Notes under the pieces: generated by a model
Database searches by the model: none
What the model was told of the DNA's origin: nothing
What the model saw: the letters and a program-made list of their open reading frames with translations, nothing else
Source of the DNA: Elephas maximus indicus
Lineage: Eukaryota > Chordata > Mammalia > Proboscidea > Elephantidae
Direction: 5' to 3'
Length of the DNA stretch: 64,000 nucleotides
Assembly: GCF_024166365.1 (NCBI RefSeq)
Contig: NC_064831.1
Location: forward strand, 78,504,268 to 78,568,267
Shown: positions 57,018 through 64,000 of the stretch, in pieces
How positions within the stretch are numbered: the stretch's first letter is position 1
Layout of the letters: every line of letters begins with the position of its first letter
Translations under genes and position numbers: made by a program

Positions 57018-57261
57018 TTAATACTTTGAATGTGTTATGAGAGGCCAGTCCCAGGAGAAGGACATCATGCTTGGTAAAGCAAAGGGTCAGCAAAAGAGAG
57101 GAAGGCCCCCAGAGAGACGGATTGACACAGTGGCTACAACAATGGGTTCAAACATAGCAACGATTGTGAGGGTGGCGCCAAGACCAAGTAATGTTTCATT
57201 CTGTTGTACAGAGAGTCGCTATGAGTGGGAATTGACTCAATGGCACCTGACAACAAAGAGG
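57018..57261 (+). mobile_element. RTE 3' fragment (in inverted-repeat arm A)
   Basis: gagaaggacatcatgcttgg, gattgacacagtggctacaa, attgactcaatggcacctga and a short CAACAAAG tail. It shares private variants (ttcaaacatagca-type, gttgtaca, gagtgggaa) with the RTE in arm B. Confidence 0.93.
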
Positions 57262-57416
57262 TATTAATCTTACAGTGTTTTCATTTCTCTACGCATTTCT
57301 TAACAGAGAATTCAGATGTTTTGACAAAAGTTTTTAAAGGTCATGGAATAATTGTAGAGTTTCCCACTGATTATTATGATCGCTTTTCACTGTTTCAGCT
57401 ACATGGTCTTTTTTAT
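57018..57416 (+). repeat. Large inverted repeat, arm A
   Basis: About 400 bp. RTE 3' end (57018-57261) plus non-RTE flank. The flank, for example cagatgttttgacaaaagtt, taaaggtcatggaataattg and tagagtttcccac, appears in reverse complement at 57681-57842, followed by an opposite-facing RTE. Similarity over the flank is roughly 85 to 90 percent by eye. Confidence 0.88.
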
Positions 57417-57680
57417 ATCTCGATCGAAAAACAGATATTATATTTGTTTCATATTATTATTTTAGATACCATACTATATAATTATTATATTATATATGTC
57501 TTTTAATCGAGATGTTCAGAACACATACATTTAATGAAATTATTAATATGTTTGGTTTAAAATCTAACACCTGGCTATTTTTATTTGTTTTACCTGTTTC
57601 TTGATCATTTCTCCTCTTTTCTGCTGCTTTTAGATTAAGTGATTACAAATAGTCTTTGCTTTGCACAGTAATGTGAGGCA
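57417..57680. other. Inverted-repeat spacer
   Basis: About 265 bp, AT-rich, unrelated to either arm as far as I can see. Confidence 0.6.
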
Positions 57681-58090
57681 GTAAAAATGACCGTGAAAGC
57701 TGAAACAGTGCAAAGTGATCATAATAATAGGTGGGAAACTCTACAATTATTCTATGACCTTTAAAAATTTTTGTCAAAACATCTGGATTTTCTAACTGTT
57801 AAGAAGTGTATAGAGAAACGGAAAAAAAAAAGTAAGGTTAATATTTCTTTGTTGTTGTTATGTGCCATCGAGTCTGTTCCCACTCATAGGACACAATGTA
57901 CAACAAAACAAAACACTGCCTGGTCCTGTACCATCCTCACAATCACTGCTATGTTTGAGCCCATTGTTGCAGCCACTGTATCAATGCATCTTCTCTGAGA
58001 GTCTTCTTCTCTTTCATAGATCTCCTACTTTGTCAAGCATGATGTCCTTCTCCACGGACCGGTCCCTTCTGATAACATGTCCAAAGTATG
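57681..58090 (-). repeat. Large inverted repeat, arm B
   Basis: Reverse complement of arm A: gtgggaaactctacaattat, ctatgacctttaaaaatttt, gtcaaaacatctgg, then the antisense RTE from about 57850. Homology with arm A runs to about 58090, where arm A meets L1 sequence. Confidence 0.88.
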
Positions 58091-58345
58091 TGAGAAGAAG
58101 TCTTGCCATCTTCATTATTAAGGAACATTCTGGCTGTACTTCTTCCAAGACAGACTTAGTCATTATTCCAGTAATCCATGGTATATTCAATATTCTTCGC
58201 CACTACCATAATTCAAAAGCATCAATTCTTCTTCAGCCTTCCATTTTTATTGTCCAGCCTTCGCATGCATATGAAGTGATCGAAAATATCATGGCTTGTG
58301 TCAGGCACACTTTAGTTCTCAAAGTGATATCTTTGCTTTTTAGCA
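57846..58345 (-). mobile_element. RTE 3' portion, antisense
   Basis: tgttgttgttatgtgccatc tail, gtaccatcctcacaatcact, gcccattgttgcagccactg, ctgataacatgtccaaagta, cttcttccaagacagactta, cgcatgcatatgaagtgatc. 5'-truncated near 58345. Confidence 0.93.
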
Positions 58346-58890
58346 AGTGCCTTCTTCATTTAAGTAAGTAAATTTACCCTCAGAAAATTTCTCTGCTCTT
58401 CTAGAATCTTTTGAATGATCACCCTGTCAGCATACCCACGGTCAGCTACTTTTCACTAATTTCATTTATATTTGATTTGAATTTCACTTACAGAATACTT
58501 TCCTTTGGTTTGTTTGCTACTCTAGGTTGCTGGACATTTCCCTTTTAATTATCCATTTTTGTAAAATGTCATGTGGGCTTATACTGGGAGACAAGGAAGC
58601 ACAAAACTACTCCCTTTGCTGTCTGTGCATAGACTGAAAATCAGGTGTACAGTGACCAAACCCTGACAGGCTTTGAAAGAAGTAATTTGATTGGTCACTG
58701 ATCATGAAGTACTTGTTATTTACATAGTGATTCATAGACTAAAGACCTGGAAATGATGTTTGTTCTTTATGCAATTATTTGCAGTTATTATAACATAACT
58801 GAAATATGACATGTTTTGGGGGATCAGTTAAATCATGGTAACTGAAATTTGGGATTTAAGCCTTAAAATAAATTTCTCTTTCTCACTCTA

Positions 58891-58955
58891 TAGGTATAGA
58901 TATGGACACAGATATGGATCTAGATTTGGATCTGAGCCTGGAGCTAGATATAGAC
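58891..58955 (+). repeat. Degenerate (GATATG/GATCTG)n tract
   Basis: Repeated six-base units such as ggatatg, ggatct, ggatttg, giving an acidic pseudo-peptide in one frame. A decayed microsatellite. Confidence 0.75.
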
Positions 58956-59267
58956 TTCACTGGTTCTTCTTCTCTGGAGAACTTTCTCACTCTAACCATC
59001 ACACTGGCCCATACTTGGCCTTTGTCAACTCATTTCCATTTTAGCTTATTTCTTCTTCCTGTTTGTATGGCAGTCCCCTCTCCTGCTCATGCTCTGTGCA
59101 GCTCATCACTCCTTGGGTGGGGAAAGGGCCGTGATATTCTTCTATAGACTTGAGGTGACTTAGTTTCCCCTGTGACCTCGCAATCTGAGGGGTTTAGGCA
59201 AATTTATGAATATTGTCATTATCTGATTTTTTTCTTGTTGCTTAGGTGGAAGTGACGTTCTTTACAA

Positions 59268-59315
59268 CTAAACTCTTTCTGTTGTATCTCATTTATTATA
59301 ATGTCTGGCCTTAAA
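59268..59315 (+). repeat. Direct repeat copy 1
   Basis: ctctttctgttgtatctcat then ttataatgtctggccttaaa. Matched by 60022-60072. Confidence 0.65.
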
Positions 59316-60021
59316 AATACATAAATAATAATAGAAAAAGGGAAGGAAAGACTCTTTACGACACATGTTTTGTACATAACACTCAGTGTGCTTCAGGAGG
59401 TTTCAATAATACAGAAGCAATAGTGAAAAAAGAGAGACCATTTTACAATAGTCTAGCAGTGAAATGTTGCTGAAATGGGCTAGGATGGAAACGGTGGTGG
59501 TGATGAAAAATGGTTGGATTTGAATCATATTTTAAGGTATTGCTGGTAGGGCTTATTGATGGACCAGGTGCATGTCAGGGAGGGGGGAATAAAAGAATTA
59601 GGATGTCTCTGAAGTCTTGGACCTTAGCCATTGTAAGACTAAGCTGATAACTAGAGTTATTCTACAGGCATATGGATACAGATTGGTTTTCCATGAAAAT
59701 TTTCATTTTCTGCACACATTCACAAAATTCTGTCCAATTTGGCAGAGACAATATAAAATCAGAGAAACAAAAACAGAAAAGAAGACACATGTAATACACA
59801 AGGGAGTCACTGTCAACACTTCCCTGAGTCGTTACATTACCTTAACTAAGAAGCCCTTGTGTTGTGGAGAAAAAAAGAAGGCTAAATAAACTCAAAAGTG
59901 ATTTATGGAGAACATTTGTCTAAACTTTGTTTTTTATTAAACAGCAGCTGATTTAGAACTTTGCCTATTATAAATTGTTTTCATTTACTCTTGTGCATCC
60001 CTTAGCATTTGCATAAAGGAC

Positions 60022-60072
60022 TCTTTTCTGCCGCATCTCATTTTTTATAATATAATGTCTGGCCTTAAAAAA
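60022..60072 (+). repeat. Direct repeat copy 2
   Basis: ctcttttctgccgcatctca then tataatgtctggccttaaaa. Same order as 59268-59315 with one short insertion. Confidence 0.65.
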
Positions 60073-60256
60073 AGAATCAGGTACCTAGTGACAGGAAGGG
60101 AAAAAAAAGATTAAAAACGAAGAGGAGAAATACAAATGACTTCAACAAGTGCACTCTTCATACTTAGCATCATAGTAGCTTCTGTTTGAAGAGCTCACAG
60201 ATCTCGTGCCCTTTTCAAACATTACTCTTAATTTTCCCAACAAGTATGTAGAGGGC

Positions 60257-60549
60257 TGTAATGGATTGAATTATGTTCCTCCAAAATACGTGTCAACTTG
60301 GTTAGGCCATGTGTAGTTGTCCTCCATTTCATGATTTTCGTATGTGTTATAAATCATAATCTCTGCCTGTGGTTAAAAGGATTACTCAGGTCACCTTCCT
60401 CCAGGCCAACAGAGAGAGAAAGCCTTTACCTGGAGTCGACGCCCTGAATTTAGAGTTGTAACCTATGAGGCGTGAGAAAATAAATTTCCCTTTGTTAAAG
60501 CCATGCACCTGTGGTATTTCTGTTATGGCAGCGCTCGATGACGCAGACA
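60257..60549 (+). repeat. Solo LTR, internally deleted, sense
   Basis: Starts TGTAATGGATTGAATTATGT and ends GCTCGATGACGCAGACA. Same family as 45538-46059 but 293 bp rather than 522, with the middle missing after the ataatctctgcc block. aataaa-type signal at about 60479. Flanks AGGGC and AGGGG are a possible 5-bp TSD with one mismatch. Confidence 0.72.
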
Positions 60550-60603
60550 AGGGGAAAAACAGGGACAGGTTTGGTAGGATTGGTGATTCTTGGCTTTAAG
60601 AAC

Positions 60604-60931
60604 TAGTTGTTGTTAGCTACGATTGAGTTGGATCCCAACTCATGGGGACTCCATGCACAATGGATTGAAAAGCTGTCCAGTCTTGTGCCATCCCCTGTTC
60701 AGTCACACTTTGGACTGTTGTGATCCATAGGGCTTTCATTGTCTGGTTTTCAGAAGTAGAGGACCAGGTCTTTCCTCCTAGTCCATCTTAGTCTGGAAGC
60801 TTAACCGAAACATGCTTAGCAGCATAGCAACACACAGGCCTCCACTGACAGATAGTTGTGGCTGCACATGAGCTGCTTTGGCTGGGAATCAAACCCAGGT
60901 TTCAGTTCATGGCTTTAAAATCACTCTTTGG
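60604..60931 (-). mobile_element. SINE with tRNA-Gly-like head, second copy, antisense
   Basis: About 328 bp. Tail gttgttgttagctacgattg, then ccaactcatggggactccat; body ccatagggctttcattgtct; on the minus strand the head keeps gggtttgattcccagcc (B-box) while the A-box is degenerate. Aligns along its length with 30570-30869. Confidence 0.72.
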
Positions 60932-61364
60932 GTTGAGAGGCATTAAGCTGATGAGAGTACCCACTCCTCCCTACCTTTTCCTTACTGGTCTTAATTAACC
61001 CTTTTACATCTTGCATCCTGAAAAAGTGCTCATTGCCAAGGGAGAGAGGAAGGAGGGAAGTATTGTTGGGCTTGATGAAAAGGGAGATCAGATTCCTAGG
61101 TGGGTGGGAGGCAGAGAGGGGTGTATACAGAGGACCCTGTCTTAGACTGCAGGACAAGCAACTTTAATCTCGGAGCTTATTTACTCTAAGGTGGTCAGGA
61201 TTGACCCTCCGCCTCATTCTTAGGTTAATCATATTAATGACACTTGCATGTGCAGAAGATGTGAACCCTTACACAGTGTTTCTGATTTAGGCCCCTAAGG
61301 AAGTTAGTAGCATAACTGTACAAAAACGAATTCTCATTTACTTATTAAATAAATACTAACTATG
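60932..61364. other. Unannotated sequence
   Basis: No family recognised. Confidence 0.45.
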
Positions 61365-61515
61365 CAAACCCTGGTGACGCAGTGGTTAAGTGCTATGGCT
61401 GCTAACCAAAGGGTCGGCAGTTCGAATCCGCCAGGCGCTCCTTGGAAACTCTATGGGGTAGTTCTACTCTGTCCTGTAGGATCGCTATGAGTTGGAATTG
61501 ACTCAACGGCACTGT
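61365..61515 (+). mobile_element. AfroSINE
   Basis: aaccctggtgacgcagtggt head, aaagggtcggcagttcgaat B-box region, ttgactcaacggcactgttt tail. Well preserved. Confidence 0.95.
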
Positions 61516-61529
61516 TTTTTTTTTTTTAA

Positions 61530-62137
61530 TTTTTTTTATGTTCTATGCACTGGGGATACAGAATTGTAGGAGATAAGAAATTTCACTTCAAAAATCAGTT
61601 GAGCATAAATGATATAATAGTTTTCTAAAATCTGAACCTGAATTTAAGACCCTTTCCAACCTTCCCCTCACTGCAGAACTTATCTTAGGTTCCTCCTTAC
61701 ACACAGAAGAACCTTCCAGAATGGTTTTCAGGTCAAGTCACTCTGGTCAATGATGATGCTCTTATCATCCGGGTCAGGATGGGAAGCTTCAAGCTGCTGA
61801 GAGTGCTAGGGCACAGGAAACTTTACAAAAGCTGAGAGTCCCCATCTGACCTCCTTAGGCCTCCTCAGCCTCCGTCTTGCTTCTGTGCTCATCCCAGCTC
61901 CTTAGGGAGGAGGCGGGTGTCCTGCTTTTTGTTCACCCCCAAGGCCTCCAGCTCAGTAGATTGTCTCTCTGCTTCTGTGCTTTGTGGTCACCTCCCTCCA
62001 AGTCGCTCGCGCCTCATTTCCCTCCTAAGATCGTCACCAGCAAAAGCTGGGAAGGGATTTTTTTTTTTTCTGCAACCTGGGCTTTCAGTCCTGTAGCACA
62101 AGCAGTGATAGATAAGGAAGGTCTAGCTTGAGTGTTT
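61530..62137. other. Unannotated sequence
   Basis: GC-richer than its surroundings between 61840 and 62040, with an 84-codon frame at 61877-62131 that shows no homology I recognise. Confidence 0.4.
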
Positions 62138-62150
62138 TAGTAAATATGGA

Positions 62151-62341
62151 AGGCACCCTGATGGCACAATGGTTAAGAGCTGAGCTTTGCTAACAGTTCA
62201 AATCCACCCCGTGATTCTGCAGGGGAAAGACCTAGTGATCTGCTTCCATACAGATTATACCAAGAAAACTCTGTGGGAAAGTTCTACTCTGTCACATGGG
62301 TCACTATGAGTTGAAATAGACCCCACGGCACCTATCAATAG
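62151..62341 (+). mobile_element. AfroSINE (longer subtype) with 13-bp TSD
   Basis: aggcaccctgatggcacaat head, gcaggggaaagacctagtga body, accccacggcacctatcaat tail, which is RTE-like. TAGTAAATATGGA repeated exactly at 62138-62150 and 62342-62354. Confidence 0.95.
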
Positions 62342-62354
62342 TAGTAAATATGGA

Positions 62355-62904
62355 GATAAAAGGCATTTTATGAAGAAGTAATAATATGCGTAAACTCCCA
62401 GAAGCGAGAGGTAGCGTGTTGTAGTAGGAAGACTAGTAATAGAATTCAGCTGAGCTGAGAATACATTTTGCAACTAAATTCTGATGAGGCTGCTGAGACA
62501 GTGAGGTCACCCATGACACCAAACTTAAATAATTCCAACTTTCTTCTAGTCAGGAGTTTTTTTTTTTTTTTTTTTTTTTTAGAAAATGTACTTTCTGGTG
62601 GAGAGGACAAACTAATGAGGAAAAAAAGTGTCAATTTTAAGAATTTCCCTCAAAAATTTGAATTATGGTAATGATATACGACCTCTCATTTGTTGCTTTA
62701 ACTTCGTGGTTAAATCTATCCCTTTTCTAAACTGTATAAAGACAGTTCAAGCATTTCTCATTGTTGTCCAAAATCTCATTGTTTTGTTTCATAATAACGA
62801 GGGCTATACTGACTGGGGGTCACCTATTTCCAATCATCACAATGACCTGGCAAAGTAGGAATTTCTGGGCTCGCTTTAAGAATGAGTAGACCCGTGAAGA
62901 GTGT
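62355..62904. other. Unannotated sequence with long poly(T)
   Basis: Poly(T) of about 24 at 62557-62580, with no retroelement recognised beside it. Otherwise nothing. Confidence 0.45.
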
Positions 62905-63160
62905 GCTTTTTAGTTCAAGTAGATACTGGAGACCAAATGAGCAGCTCCTGTCTGAGGCAAGATGAGAAGGCAGAAAGGGACAGGAGCTGATTGTACGGAC
63001 ACAATAAATCCAGGGTGGAAAGGAGGATTGTGCTGTCACCTTATAGAGAGAGCAACTAGGGCCACGTAAGAATATGTGTATAAATTTTGGTAAGAGAAAC
63101 TAACTTGAGCTGTAAACTTTCACTTAAAGCACAACAAAAGAAAGAAAGAAAGAAAGAACA
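62905..63160 (+). mobile_element. L1 3' UTR tail, sense
   Basis: agtagatactggagaccaaa, gaggcaagatgagaaggcag, atgtgtataaattttggtaa, gagctgtaaactttcactta, aagcacaacaaaag and a (GAAA)n tail at 63137-63158. Same lineage as 56349-57017. Confidence 0.78.
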
Positions 63161-64000
63161 AATAGGCCATGGCACAGAGGCTCAGAAACATTCCTAGCTA
63201 CTATTCTGCTAAGATCAGCTGGCTTCCCATCACACCCTCTGCCTCTCCATCCTGCTTGTACCTCACCTGAAGTAGTTAATGGAGAGGGGAGGTAGGCAGG
63301 ATTTCTCTGATAGATACAATCATTAGCATCATGGAGTCAGAGCTATAAGGGCCATCGGATTACTTGTCCCGAGCACGCAGTGGGAGAATTACAGGATTGT
63401 GGTATAATGCAAGACTGGGATCTAATTTTATTCCCCCAGTGACCAGTGACATTGTCTGACCAAAGCATTTCATACTCGGAGTCTCTGCTTCTACAGCAAG
63501 ATTAATTTTAGGTAACCCCATATGGGGGCTGGGTGAGAACGAACGCCCGTAATGATCTGTGCATGAAAGATGACTTTGAACATAATGTATTAATAGAATT
63601 CACGATAAGATATGGCCGTACCATGAGCTCGGCAGGCACAAGGCACTACATAAATAGAAGGCAGCATTCCTTTTATAATAATATAGTGCTGGTCATATTC
63701 CAGCTCTCATAACACTTAACCTTACCCTGTTTTCCAAATCCTGTGGGTGTCATATTATTTGTGTACAGAGACAGTGTTCTTTGGCTGCTAAAGTTGTAAA
63801 TTGCTGAGCAGTAGTGGGGGTGAAAGTTTTAGTACAATCTCCCTGCTTACATTTGCCAGGTTTGACCCTGCACCATCTTCTCTGGCCATTTCTCAAGGAT
63901 TCTGAAAGATCAGATGAAATAATGGGCTCTTTTCAATTATACATCCCATCTATTGATTTTTATGTTATTTCTTAGATTAGATTGCAGATATTATTTAGAT
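63161..64000. other. Unannotated sequence
   Basis: No family or coding frame recognised through the window end. Confidence 0.45.

Larger units (their letters stand above)
58346..60256. other. Mostly unannotated sequence
   Basis: Holds a degenerate hexamer repeat (58891-58955) and a pair of short direct repeats (59268-59315 and 60022-60072). No gene or known family recognised. Confidence 0.45.

Noticed and set aside
61877..62131. 84-codon frame in a GC-richer patch as a possible exon
   Set aside because: No splice context, domain or codon pattern I can support.
62557..62580. Long poly(T) as the tail of an antisense retrocopy
   Set aside because: No retroelement or processed-gene sequence follows, and I found no TSD around it.

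Overview
This window is nuclear DNA from an afrotherian mammal, most likely an elephant (Loxodonta, Elephas or a close relative). The evidence is its repeat content. Dozens of AfroSINEs occur: a tRNA-like head with A and B boxes, and a 3' end reading GTCGCTATGAGTCGGAATCG or close to it. There are many copies of an RTE-type LINE whose 3' end is a CAA repeat rather than poly(A), and several lineages of L1. Older mammal-wide repeats (MIR, L2-like, MER5-like, MaLR/ERVL-type LTRs, old L1M) lie beneath them. Hyrax, sirenian or tenrec cannot be fully excluded without a search. I found no host protein-coding exon, no intact host RNA gene and no CRISPR array. It looks like intergenic or deep intronic sequence, built by insertions nested inside older insertions.

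Layout. 1-8.8 kb: an RTE copy with a degenerate reverse transcriptase (1106-2133), MIRs, and old L1 antisense blocks carrying AfroSINEs. 9.1-16.3 kb: the centrepiece, an almost full-length antisense L1 of about 7.1 kb. It has a perfect 14-bp target site duplication (TSD), a 5' UTR containing roughly 200-bp tandem units, ORF1, a long inter-ORF spacer with a small ORF, ORF2 and a G-rich 3' UTR. All the endonuclease and reverse transcriptase catalytic residues that can be read are intact, but ORF1 is interrupted and ORF2 has two single-base frameshifts. 16.3-18.2 kb: a stack of nested events: an internally deleted RTE inside a MIR, an AfroSINE inside that RTE, and a 5S rRNA-L1 chimeric retrocopy with its own TSD.

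18-44 kb: mostly unannotated sequence with scattered AfroSINEs, an L1 3' UTR next to a 1-kb RTE copy (27.2-28.9 kb), a second SINE type with a tRNA-Gly-like head (30.6 kb), a sense L1 3' UTR (34.6-35.2 kb), and an RTE inserted into an AfroSINE (39.7-40.7 kb). 43.9-47.2 kb: an RTE with a twin-priming type 5' inversion flanked by an 11-bp TSD, then solo LTRs. 48.9-57.0 kb: a long field of old antisense L1 broken up by an LTR, an RTE and AfroSINEs. 57.0-58.1 kb: a large inverted duplication that includes RTE 3' ends together with their flanking DNA. 58-64 kb: mostly unannotated, with an LTR, a second tRNA-Gly-type SINE, two AfroSINEs and an L1 3' tail.

The parts relate as parasites and helpers. 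AfroSINEs and the tRNA-Gly-type SINE carry 3' ends resembling the RTE tail, which suggests mobilisation by RTE enzymes. L1 machinery best explains the 5S chimera. I see no new host system. The most notable items are the composite retrotransposition products and the inverted duplication. Family names are recognised by eye and need RepeatMasker or Dfam confirmation; element edges are approximate unless a TSD fixes them.
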